A stretch of DNA of 64,000 nt from Coccinella septempunctata (lineage: Eukaryota; Arthropoda; Insecta; Coleoptera; Coccinellidae): contig NC_058193.1 in NCBI RefSeq assembly GCF_907165205.1, positions 19,853,521 to 19,917,520 of the forward strand, in the 5' to 3' direction. Below are positions 38,240 to 49,889 of the stretch, one piece after another; position 1 is the stretch's first letter, and every line of letters begins with the position of its first letter. The notes below the pieces were generated by a model that made no database searches, was not told where the DNA came from, and saw nothing but the letters and a program-made list of their open reading frames with translations. Both the position numbers and the translations under genes were made by a program.

Positions 38240-39998
38240 TGTGCCTATCGGCAAGCCGATGTGTATGTGAATCATTGAACTCAATCAAGAAATTATTGAG
38301 TGGCACCACTGGCACCGATGGCATGGCAGCAAAATTTTGAAGCAAGAAAAAAACTTTCAATTATAGTTTACCGTTTACGAATGAAAAATCAGAAATCCCT
38401 GTCATATATTGAAAATAAAAATTGAAAAAAATCATATTTTGAATAAAAAGATACAAAAATGTTATAATTATTTTCAAGTACGAGTTGAAACAAGCGAGTA
38501 ATTCAACATTATTGAAATTTCTCAAAATCTAGAAATGATAGGCCAGTAGTGTTTTCAGATTTAGATTATTCAGGAGAAAAAAGCTCGACAATATGTCATT
38601 CGTTTTTTTCTGACTGCTATAGTTCCCGGGATCCCCACAGTATATACAACATCCTGTACCATCCTGTACATAGTTGTATTCACGAATGCGATGTAAAAAA
38701 GCTGCATCATCGGCGAAACAACTGATTTCCATTACCAAATAAATGGGTGGATATTTTTTTTTATGCAATAACTCAAATCTTAGTATACATATATAAGAAT
38801 ATTTAATAATAATGAATAATTTACAGAATCGGTTTTTGAAAACGAATCAGATAGAATAACAGGTGAAATGTACTTATTTTGAAGAAATGCTGTGATACAT
38901 CGATTTTCGATTCGAGGGGGACAACTTCGGAGATCCAATTCACAAAACTGTATATTTTCAACCCTTAGTATGACAACCCCAATCCCTAAATTTTGAATAA
39001 GAAAGATTAGGCTAGTGATACTTCATTTGAAATAGATTTCTGTTTTGAATTAAGCATATTTAATTTTTTGTCATTTAATGCATTCATTTTCGAAATAATC
39101 ACATTTGAAATTTAAACAGTATGAGCTTTCCCTTCAAGCATGCCGCAGGTATAAATCAATCGAATTTTTACTCATTTATAATATATTATATATATTTATA
39201 ATTTTGACGATAAGTCTGATGTAAGATTCCCGTACCCGGCTTTCTAGAAAAATAAATAAATAATTTCAATTCTTTCTGCCAATGTTAATGAAAGAATCGA
39301 ACAGGAATATTTTGATGTCTGGTATATGGCAGTTGAATGTTATCATTCACACCACAGAATAAATTAGTGAAAATTTTATTGATTCGCGCACCATGTTTAA
39401 CGAAAAGACTGGACAAAATTAAAATCTGAATATCTCGAAAATGAATGGATTGAATGAGAAAAAAATTAATATGATGAACTCGCTACGAAAATACCCCTCA
39501 AATGGGGTAGGTATACCTTAACCCATCTTCCCCGTTCAACATATAGGGATTGGAATCGATATGGTTGCTTGTTTAATCTCAAAAGTTGCCCCCCCTTGAA
39601 TCAAGCCTCGACGTATCAGAACATTTTCTTGAAAAAGTTCATTGCGTTTGTTATCTCGTCTGTTTCGTTTTCAAAGGCCCACCTGTATTAATTATCTAAC
39701 TGACAGCAAAGCAAATATCGAATAATCTAATAAATATTTTATGAAATATATTGCTTATTATCACGATTTATGAATTTATCTGAATATCCTCCTTCTGATG
39801 AGTTACAGGTTACGGTATTTAGTTTCCTTTGAAATGAAATTAATGTAGGACCACTAACCAGTGGGATTCATCAAGTTCTAAAAATATAAAAATTAGTGCA
39901 ATAACTTTGTAAACTCTAGATTTTAGAGGGGGTTGAGTTGAACTCCGACATCTATTCTATTGTGCCCTCTTGTTTTCTATGAGGATTGAGATCATATA

Positions 39999-40262
39999 GT
40001 GTCGTAGCTTGGTGGTTAGGAGCGTCGGCTCAGTATTTCGCAACCGCAAGGTACTGAGTTCGTTCCCGGGCTAGAGAAGGAATTTTCTAGTTCATACGGG
40101 TTCGGGCCACCATTCACTGTTGGGTTCAAATTAACAGTGCTGTGCCTAAGGTGGCGTAAGGACAAAGTAACAAAGCCTACACAGAACACAACTGATTCTC
40201 CGAACTCGCGCAAGCTTACGGAGCTTCTGAGAGGTACTTCGGAACCTATAGAGAATCAGGAT
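39999..40262 (+). mobile_element. tRNA-derived SINE
   Basis: The head resembles a tRNA: an A-box-like TAGCTTGGTGGTTAGGAGC at about 40005 and a B-box-like GAGTTCGTTCCC at 40056-40067, about 45 bp apart as in tRNA genes. The body that follows (GGTTCGGGCCACCATTCACT, TGTGCCTAAGGTGGCG) is unrelated to tRNA. There is no clean cloverleaf, so I call it a SINE and not a working tRNA gene. Tail near 40262 is AT-rich; no target duplication confirmed. Confidence 0.65.
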
Positions 40263-43200
40263 AATATGAGTATATATGATGGATAATCGATAAGTTTATT
40301 GAATTTTGTAGAATAAACCTAGAAAAATGCTTGAGACCTGTGAATGGAGTTGTGGATGCGGTCAATTGGATGAGCTTTTCAATTATTCAAAGCTACTTGA
40401 CTGAAACTATAACAACGATATTCACGGGTACACAAAATGTTTGTTTCAACTACTCTCATCTAGAGTTTCAGCTCATACGGGACTATTATCCTGTTGGGCA
40501 ATAAAAGTTAATAAGCAACAAGAATGCATAATTTACCTACACTGCGCTACTTTTGCGTTTTTCTCCATGATATGAATCAAAATGAATATTTGATATGTGA
40601 TAATAATCGAAATATACCTTCTGAGCATGAGCCAATACGTGGAAATCTAAAGCTCCGTATACATTAACAGTTCTATATAATATAAATATTTTCATTTTAT
40701 TCAAAATTTGGTATTGGCTACTTTGGGTTCAATCGGATTGCCTTCGAGTTGAGTGAACGTTAATCGGGAGGAGTTTATAATTAGCCAAGTCTTGTAAGTA
40801 TAGGAAGAGTTTCGAAACTGATCCTTGAAAAAAACAACAGTTCTATTTTGAATATTAATTATGAATCATTAATCATTTTGGATTAATTTATTTATGACGA
40901 TTTCCGTCATTGGCGCACCCTAACTGATTTTACCATGGTGAAACCTTGAAGAAAGCCTCCGGTACAACTTTCAACAAGCATTTCCGTTAAACTAATTTAA
41001 AGACATAAGAATTGCGAATGTTACTATTATTGGGGCTATAGGGTAGGTTGATCGTTATACAAGGGCATGTAATATCGAAGATGATGTAGGCGAATTGATT
41101 CTTCGATATGATAACACAGCTTTTTGATGGCTTCTTGGCATTTTCATCATCAGATGTTTCTTAGTATCGTATTCTCCTGTTCATAATATAATGATTGTAA
41201 TAATAATGATAGGTAATCAATATGATGCTGTTGCCAAGACCTTACACCAAGCACTGGCAACTTCTAAGATCAAAACAGATACCTTATTACAATAACCATC
41301 CATATCCTGTATTGAAAAATGATCATTCACATCGCAAGGTTCTCACAGACCGGAAAAACACACATTAGACCTGAAAAAAGATAAGAAGAAAGCACTATTG
41401 ATCGACGCATCGAATATAAATAATAACAACCTAATATAAAGGATATAATCCCATCAAAATACAGAGATCTGGAAGAACAAACCACGAGATAACGGAAGCT
41501 GAAAGATGCCAACTACATTTCATCTATAGGCCTGATACCGAAGGAACTAGCAGATAATTTGAGAAAACTTTAATTGGATGAAAATATCAATAATTTCATG
41601 CAGAGTGGGATATTACGAGAACGGTTCGCAAGTACGGAGAAATAAAGAACAACATGGAAATTAACACCATCCACTTCGACAAGAATTGCAGGGAGATCCG
41701 GAATCCAACCGACACCAAGGAGGCGAGGAGAAAACAGGACCCGATATTGTATATCATTTCGAACACAAAGCAAATACTAGATTCAAAATACATTTTTCAT
41801 ATAAAATTCATATAAAGTACATTTCACGTACTAATTCCCGAACGAATAGCAAGTACTTTTTCTCCTCATCAGATACTTTTCTTCCGTAAACACTTTTCGT
41901 CCTCTCCGTTTGTCGCTTAGAATAAAATATCAAAGTGGCGATTAATCAATTTCCAGGGTCAGGATTTAAGAAAAACATAAGTACCTGTGACAATAATAAT
42001 TGTCACATTATAATCAAGAATTGATATAGTGACATCAATATGGATATGAATAACATTCCTCCATTGATGAAGGAATTGGCAACCACGGCCAGGTTGGATT
42101 TATAGCACACAAGTGAGTACGTGAAGTCTACGAAAAAATGTATTATGCACTTCGAAAAAAAACTGATGTCTATAATGTCTCACCAGCTTGCAATTTGCAG
42201 GCTCCATTGTAATAGATAGTTTTTCGGTACATAAATAACTATTTCCGCCGACCTCTTAATTATAGCACTGTTTAACGTACACGAAATTAGCTGTTAATTA
42301 ACCCTTTTATTGGTTAATTTCCTATTAATGCATTATTGTCATGGGTAATCGAACATAGAAGTATTCAGCAGCTTCCCAAATAATTATTTTATTTGTATGT
42401 AACATTGATTTTCGTAGTAGGTACCTAGCGGGTGAATCGAGAAGAGATGAATTGTGGAGGTTGCAGAAAAATTATGATGGTTAGAGAGTAATCAATATGT
42501 ACTACAACTCCAGCTTCCACCAGCTCCACACATTCTTTAACAGATATTATAGGGAACGATATCAATATGATTTACACAAAATGTCACAACTCAAATATGC
42601 CCTCTATGAACTTCTCGAATGGGGTATTTTCCTAAATTTCAAAATATATGTCCTAAAAATCCCTATAACTCAAATATCTCGAAATATATTTTTTTCGAAT
42701 TTTAACATATTGCATTTTGTCTGTATTCGCTTACGAATATTCTGATTTCAGAAGTGCTCTCTTATGAACATTCTACGTCATTTTTACAATCCGGCAACGT
42801 CCATTTGTGTCAGTAATGGTCATGAAAGTTTTCTGTTTTCTGATGACCATAGACGTAATAAATATCAAGTTTGCTGTTCACATTTGACAAGAAAAACAAG
42901 CAATGACACAAAATGCCATCGGTTTTAAGACACAGCTTGCAGAAACAATTTTTTGTAATCTGTGGATATCTCCTTGATCGGTTCCAGTGTTGTCGAATTA
43001 AGAAAAATTACTATACTTTAATAAAGACATTCTACGTCACAAGCTTCCACATAGTCGAAGTTTCGAAGGGTGTATTTCTGAAATGTCTGAATTTTGAAGC
43101 CAATCATTTACGTGTTGGATAACTAGTGGAACAGGCTTTCCATAAATAATCTCAAATTCTGTTTTGGAGTTATAGGAAACTTGCCCATTGTTCGATCGGC

Positions 43201-44728
43201 CGCATAAATATCAACATTCCGATATGAACATAGAAAATTTATAAGGTGTCAAATTTGACTAGGTATCGATATAAAATTTTTGCAATCAAGAATTCACATT
43301 TAATTCAAAATATGGTTCGACAGGAAAATCTTGTAATCAACTCGTTTATTAATTCAGCGATGATCTCAAACATTAACGAGCTCGCTTCGCTCGCACGTTA
43401 AAATATCTCAATCATTAATCGCTTTCATTAATAACCTTGTTGAATAAATGACTAATTTTAGGAAATGATTCAGCATATGGTTGGTGAGGGCATGTTTCAA
43501 CCATCACATCCAAGGCGAAGCAAATAACTTTTTTCATTTGTCGAACTTTCACAGGCAGTGATATTTCCACCTGCATAAGTTCAACCATACCTAGAGAATG
43601 CTGTCCCTTTGTGGTTTCCCTCTCTCAAAAGCGATAAATTTCTACTCCTTTCAGATATAGTTTACGTTATTAGCACTTGGGATTATTCCACCTGATAACC
43701 CTTTTTTTTGCCCACGAGGGGAAACCGATACCGGGCGGTGTCACCAACCTGTCGCTGTGACCTACATGTGGAAAATGGTAAATTTTCTTCTTTCGATAGA
43801 TTGTGCTAATTTTCTGCTAACTTGTGCCGTATTTTATAAATTTTGTGCCTGTTCAGTTCTAGAGATATTTCAGGTTTTGTTTGTGAGGAGCGTCAATTTG
43901 GTGTCACACCAGTCGAATTTTGGTATCGAAATATTCTCGGTATTTTGTACTCATTTTGTGCTAATTTCTGAAGTTTATTATGAATTTTGTGCTCTTTCTG
44001 TTTTCGAGAAAGAGTTTTGAAAGAGTCTTATAGAGAATAGTATAGTTAAGCGAGTTGTCATTTGTGGAATTAAAAGTGTGGAAATTAGTAGCGATTGTAT
44101 GGATATTTTGAGATTGTGAATGTTGGATCACGTGTTTTTTCTAGAAAATTTTTCAAGAGTGAAGAACTACTGTTGATTATTGATATCGTTAAGACCCATT
44201 AATTTGAAATCACCAGATGAAATTAGAGCTTACCCAGCACATATGAAAGATAGTGAATGAATTATCAGATTGTAACATAATTTTTCGGAAAAATAGAATT
44301 GACCAATAAAGTGTAACATAACCGATAATTGTAACATAATTTAGAGAGTTGAATGAGAAATATTTGTCATATTTTCTGTTTATCAAAACTTCAGCATCAG
44401 ATATCAGGCGCTTCGGCTATTCAAATTATTTTAGTTCTAGGGGAATTCTCTATTGCCGGGGAATCCCAGAATTGATTGAATTAATAAGCGTCAAACGTCG
44501 AACTTCCAAGTTTACTTACTTCGGCACTGTGCGCTGCCACAACTACGGAATTTTGCGTAGATCTACGGAATTCAGGCGGTACCTACGGAATCTCCAATTC
44601 TGTTCGATATTCTACGGAATCATTATAAAATTATTTTTAGATGGTCTTTATTGCTGTCAACCTGCCTGGTGACTGCGGGAAGTCTTGATTCTTTTAAAAA
44701 CAGACTCTATGCTTCCTCATGGTATCTA
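40263..44728. other. Gene-free 4.5 kb, one short 20-bp-phased repeat
   Basis: No exon, RNA gene or bounded element recognised. CTACGGAAT occurs at 44543, 44563, 44583 and 44612. A stretch at 43790-44000 repeats AATTTTGTGC several times within a weak open frame (43757-44020) that has no recognisable motif. Confidence 0.45.
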
Positions 44729-46030
44729 GGGCAAAGGTGCACGAGTTGATCCCTTTGGGTAAGCGGTAAGATGATCCCTTTCGATTACGGACTCATGAAA
44801 AATGCCATCTGGTTGAATTCTATGCCATAACGTTGCCTCTACCACACTTCTGCCTCAGTCAATTTTTTAGTACAGTTGAAGCGAACAGATATTCACAGAG
44901 AAAAATATGAATTGTGACCGCTTAATCTAAGATTAGGTTAACTTTATGATTATGCTACTTTCGTTGTGAATGGTTGATAACAATGATTTTTATATTTCTT
45001 GCTTCCTCATATGCTTATTTTTTATTTTTTCTCGACTTGAAGACAATGATGTTCGTGTAGGTTATGCTGAATGAAAAAGTTGAACTTGGGGCAAGATGAT
45101 CCCCCAACTTGTGTAAAAGATGATCCCTGGGGATCATCTTAGTTAGGAATTATGCGGCGTAAATATAAATATTAATAAATAAATAAAGAAAAATCATTCG
45201 AGGCTGATGATCCAAACAATCAATGTCAAGTGCTATCGATGCTATTAAAAATGGAATGGCAATTAAAAGAGCGAGTAGGGAGTTTTCAGTGTCGCTAATT
45301 TCATTGAAACGAAGGACTAAAGAAATTAAGAGAATAGCTCGTGGTGCAGTGAAATATCTGACAGTGAGAAAAACTGTTTCCACTAATGAACAAGGAACCG
45401 AGCTCGTGAGCCATATGAAGGACATGGAGCTTAGAATGTATGGATCAATAAGAAGAGAAATTTCGTACTTATTTTGTTATTTCAGAATATATTGAATATT
45501 TTAATGGATCTCAAATTAGCTTTTTTCGGTGGGGCATTCAAACCGCCACTTAGAATACGTGTTCGTTTTTGTGATATTACACCTTATATGTTGATTTTTA
45601 GTTGTTTATTCACTTGATGATTTATAATGTTTTATTCCCAAAATTATTTCACAATCTCCACAAATATTCGATTCACTTACTTTATTCTTGAAAATATGGG
45701 AGCTAATTGAGAAAATGCGTTCAAGATGATCCCTGGGATCATCTTAAACACCAGAGGGTGTATAAGATGATCCTTTTGTAACGTTTTGGAAAATCGCGAA
45801 TATTTCAAAAACCTTTTGTGACCGACTTTTTCGAGTAGGACAATAGAAAGATGGATACTTCTAAGAGAAGTACACATTTTCATTTTTGTGCTACCCGAAA
45901 AAACTAAGGAATTACGTAAATTCTTGCTTGAGGGGCACCTTTCCCCTACAGATAGGAAAAATAAATGAAACGGAAAAGAAATATCACATTCAACATGAAA
46001 AAAAGGGGATCGTCTTGGGCACCTTTCCCC
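44729..46030. mobile_element. Pogo-like DNA transposon, decayed, 1302 bp
   Basis: Inverted ends of about 24 bp (GGGCAAAGGTGC at the left, GCACCTTTCCCC at the right, about five mismatches overall) lie between TA dinucleotides at 44727-44728 and 46031-46032, as for Tc1/mariner/pogo elements. AAGATGATCC occurs in direct or reverse form about seven times inside (for example 44768, 45092, 45118, 45131, 45725, 45734, 45768), a probable transposase-binding repeat. An internal frame encodes a psq-type helix-turn-helix. No DDE region remains. Confidence 0.75.
45223..45495 (+). pseudogene. Psq helix-turn-helix remnant of the pogo-like element
   Basis: The 90-codon frame begins MSSAIDAIKNGMAIKRASRE and continues FSVSLISLKRRTKE. 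This fits the psq-type DNA-binding helix-turn-helix at the N-terminus of pogo-group transposases (xAVxAVxxGxxSxxxAAxxFxVPxxTLxxR). Downstream it runs into unrelated sequence and stops, without CENP-B or DDE domains. Its position inside TA-flanked inverted ends supports transposon origin. The alternative is a captured host psq exon, which is less likely. Confidence 0.6.
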
Positions 46031-46526
46031 TATTTGTATTGGGAATTAGCATATATCTTGGTTTTTGCTGGCAAAGTTTATTACTTTTTACGTTCATAAT
46101 GAGTTTATTGATTAAACCTCGCTCACTCATTACTAGTGAACGGCATTTGATAGAAAATTGTACTACATATTTCGAAGATATTACTCAGATAGATAAAGGG
46201 TTTATTTGGGTTCACCGCGTATAACATTTTGCGCCAACCACCCGTTGTAACTGTACTGGCTTTAGAATATGGAACACTGAACGTCGGGCATCGTGGGATC
46301 TTATTTTTGTAATTTATAATTCATTTTATGCATATGAACTGCAGAAGTGGAAGGAATTAGCTTGTTAGCTATATAGTAGGTATACAAATAAGAAAAAATT
46401 CAACTACCAACAATTTCCAACAGTGCATATTGAATGTTGAATCAAAAATAGAATTGGTTACACCCCTTACAGCACCTAATCTGATCAGGAATGGCACCCT
46501 TTAAGAGACCAACTCCGTGCAATACT

Positions 46527-46700
46527 AAAGCTTTGTTTTGGTTCGCACTTGAGGCGGTTCCGAATCGGTTCAAAGTAGTGGAGCAGCAATGGTGTGGGAA
46601 GCTACCCGCATGCTACGCGCGAGCTTACGCTGAATAAATAAATGTGCGACTGTTTTGAACCGTTCTGGAACCATCCTAAAAGCGAACCAAAACAGGCCTT
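46527..46700. mobile_element. MITE with TGTTTTGGTTCGC ends, about 174 bp
   Basis: Left arm TTTGTTTTGGTTCGCACTTG and right arm AAAAGCGAACCAAAACAGG pair, as do GGTTCCGAATCGGTTCAAA and TTTTGAACCGTTCTGGAACC. Total arm length is about 50 bp. Non-coding. Target duplication not certain. Confidence 0.75.
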
Positions 46701-47591
46701 AATATAACGACCTTTTGTTCCACTGTGAATACGAGCGAGTGAAATGCGATGTGCTATTTCATGAAGAAAATTTCAGCGCCATAAGCGAATTCTTTTGCAC
46801 CCGTTCAAAGAATACTTCGTCATTCTTTAATGACCAGTGTAAAAAGTGAGTATTGATTTGAATTGGCTTACTTATTTCTTGGATTGGTTTATATGTTTAA
46901 CAGGGTGTTTCAGGTATTTATGACCCCCATACTTTTAGATTCTTTTTATAAATAGTGGAAATAAACTGCTATAAAAATGAATATATGTATGAAAATTTTG
47001 GTCAATATCAGTTTTTTGTACGTTTGAAGTTGATCGATTTCGAATTCACAACTCTGTAAACACTCATCCTATCAAAGTTGGGAAGATTCAAATAGTTTAC
47101 GTCGTAATATTTCCAAGATTCAATTCCTGTCAAGAGCTTTTCTGCAATAAAACATTCAGTAGTTTGTGATTGTGTTAGTGATTGAGGATAGATCAAAATT
47201 GTTAGGTTTTTATGTACTAAGGATGAAAAATTGTCTATTACGAGGCTGCAAATTGATAGCGGAGGCGCAGCCGATGCTAGCAAGCAGGCGAGACAATTCA
47301 GACAGTTTTTTGTCGCGGTGCTTATTACATTTTTTCGTACACCTCACATACCTTTATGAAAGTAAGTAAGTAGACTTGTAACTGGAGACTTGTACCCACT
47401 GCAGTGACTGCAGGTCACGTGGTATTTTTTCGTAGTCATGGATCGGTGTAGGATTCTACAGAGTAAGTGATGCTTGTTTCAGTCTTGGTTTGATGGGTGG
47501 CGTGTAGTGATGAGGATTGAAAAGTATCCGTCATGGCGGCCTCCTTTCTCGCTTAAAGACACCATCCTCCGGTTGAGATGTGTTACAGTGC

Positions 47592-47634
47592 ACTGTACTG
47601 ATGAGGGACAATATTCCCGTAACCGGTCTACAGT
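47592..47634 (+). ncRNA. Hammerhead ribozyme-like motif, short type, copy A
   Basis: In order: stem I strand ACTGTA (47592-47597), CTGATGA (47598-47604), stem II GGGA/TCCC with CAATAT loop, then GTAA in place of GAAA, palindromic ACCGGT as a minimal stem III, C at the cleavage position (47628) and the second stem I strand TACAGT (47629-47634), perfectly complementary to the first. The layout is that of type I hammerheads with very short stem III, which work best as dimers. The GAAA to GTAA change would probably inactivate this copy. Confidence 0.65.
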
Positions 47635-47644
47635 TTGTGTATAT

Positions 47645-49849
47645 GTTACGGCTAAAGATAGGTGTCAGCATAAACTTAAGATTAGCCGGTTAAACTTAGG
47701 TTTATATTCGAGGACCGGCTAAAGTTCGATAAATATTCATCTGCGTCAGGAAATTCCATCTTTAGCCGGCTAATGTGCACATTATCCAAAACGGAACGGC
47801 TAAAAATGTAATCGATGGACACGTGGAGGGGTGATGTCTTTTGAATAGTCGGATAGGAGAAGACGAACGTACGCGGCCACGTTTTTGTTTCAATTTTTAG
47901 AATTTAAATATGCAAAATAGCATTGAATGCTATTGTACTGAAGTTTTGTTACATAACGCCCATTGGTTTTCAACATTTGTTTAGGAGATTAATGCTCTTC
48001 AAATCGAGCCTTTCTAAAATCAATTCACATACACATTAGGACAATAGGAACGTGGATAGTCAATTGTCCTGTGAGAAACCAGAAATGGCCTCACAAGGAA
48101 ATGAAATATTAGACATTAGATATAGAATATTTTTTCTGTGAACAAAAGTATATTTTCCCTACCATTCAATAATTGGGTTTATGGAAAAACAATTCCGAAA
48201 TTGAAACGATCATTTCTAATGTTTCTTTTCAACCTTAATACTTTCGCTAGAATGAACAAAAAAAAGTACATGAACAGGAAAATAGTTGAGAACACGTTTT
48301 CTATCTGATTTTGTTAAAAATTTCCTGAAGGATTCATGTGCAGTCATCGTAAATCTTGTCAGCCAAATAGTCCAGTTAGCTACAATCAAGGTTATCCTAT
48401 ATTCGGGGTAACTAAGCGCAGTGGGTAAGTGTGCGCAGTGCGTATATCTCGACTATGCAATGTATGAAAGAGGGGTTCATTTGGGTGAAGCAAGTTCGCA
48501 GAATCGCCAAATTAGTTTTTCATAGGAGTGCGCCGTGCCACGTTTCTTTAACTTTTTATTTGCAATCAATAAAATTCACTAGTTTTTTCATTAATTTTTA
48601 GCATCTCTGCAAATTCTGCCAGGTCCAAGTTCCGAGTCCCACGGTGTTAAACAATATTTTATTCGATCATGGGCATATTAATCTAAATATATAATAAAAA
48701 ATTTTAGGTTCTCTTAGCTGCTCAACTCTATAAGAACGTCAATTCCAATTTTGGCTTACTGGGGCGGGTAAGTGTGCGCATAGATTCATTATATGGGCAT
48801 TCGTTCAGTGAGGAATAAATTATGACATTGTTGATTTTCTTGGTTAAGACTCGATCAATATTGTCCTATTTGTTCAGAAAAATATGAAGAGCCCCCAACA
48901 GGGGAATGTATCAAGTGTTGTGTTGACCAAGAATTGTGGCACGAACAATAATGCAGTGCTTGTAAAAAGGCGCTTCTGTATTGACAATAAACAGCATTTC
49001 TCTAATATATTAACATTTTGATGACATTATTTTGTAATTTGTTTTGATTGTGTGGTTCACTAAGCACTGCGTTCACTTACCCCGTGAGGGTGCGCACACT
49101 TACCCGCAATACGGGGCATGTGAACGCACTCCGACTTTCTCTATTAAATTCTTTTTTGCGGAAAGAAAACGTTTTTGTTAATTTGTTTTTTGACGTTTTT
49201 TTTTAGATTAGAAAATTGTCTATCTTATGAATATGTTTCAATTTTCCTAGCTTCAACATTTGAAACAGGGTATGGGTTGAAAGGCAAAAGTGCGCACAGT
49301 TGCCCCGAATGACTCTACTACTATATTTATGATGATATTTATTTGACCTTCGGTATTTTGCAAATTATGAATAATAACAAGATGAAAGATACCATTAACT
49401 CTACAGTTTTCCTTCACACTCAAAATACCAAAATAGTATGTTCGTCTCAAATTTTGTCATCAGGCATTTAGATTTTTAAATTCGCTAATAATAATGCGTT
49501 GAGACACAATAGAAACCAATATATGTTCATTCTCAATTTCTCAACTACTTAACAGCTTTTGTGCTATTAATATGTGAAATTCATACAAAAGATGAATTGC
49601 ATTAATAGTTAGATTAAATTACTATTTTTTTTACATATTCTTAATTGCCTAAAATTTGCACCCCTCAAGCCTTTCCGATATTTTTCTTCTTTTCTATTAG
49701 CTTCTACATTTTTAGCCGATGAGCTGTGGTTACACTTAAGTTTAGCCGGCTAAAGATAGGAGAAACTAACATTAGCCAATACCCGAAGCTAAACCTAAGT
49801 TTAGCCGGCTAATCTTAAGTTTATGTTCGCACCTATCTTTAGCCGTAAC
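47645..49849. mobile_element. DNA transposon with about 62-bp inverted ends, 2205 bp
   Basis: Both ends begin GTTACGGCTAAAGATAGGTG (right end in reverse) and continue to match over about 62 bp through TAAACTTAAGATTAGCCGG. TAGCCGG motifs recur internally near both ends. The flanks are GTGTATAT and ATATATAT, so an AT-rich target duplication of 4-8 bp is likely. No intact open frame remains; it is non-autonomous or decayed. It interrupts the repeat carrying hammerhead copy A, whose right half resumes at 49850. Another element is nested inside it. Confidence 0.75.
48401..49310. mobile_element. Nested non-autonomous element with ATTCGGGG ends
   Basis: ATTCGGGGTAACT at the left is mirrored by AGTTGCCCCGAAT at the right. 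GGGTAAGTGTGCGCA occurs at about 48423 and 48766 and in reverse near 49095, with a related GTGCGCAC near the right end. The design resembles the pogo-like element at 44729, with repeated subterminal motifs, but there is no coding frame. Target duplication unclear. Confidence 0.6.
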
Positions 49850-49889
49850 ATATATATGTTTCAGCCTCTCTGGAAATTTTTTTACTCCT

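Noticed and set aside
39999..40075. Functional tRNA gene
   Set aside because: Boxes A and B are present but I cannot fold a clean cloverleaf, and the similarity continues into a longer SINE-like body.
43376..43410. Short palindrome GAGCTCGCTTCGCTCGCACG
   Set aside because: An isolated small hairpin with no T-run, gene or repeated context to give it meaning.
43757..44020. Open frame of 87 codons, Phe/Cys-rich
   Set aside because: Built from repeats of AATTTTGTGC, with no splice signals, signal peptide or known motif.
44349..44672. Open frame of 107 codons
   Set aside because: Overlaps the CTACGGAAT repeats and shows no recognisable motif or splice context.
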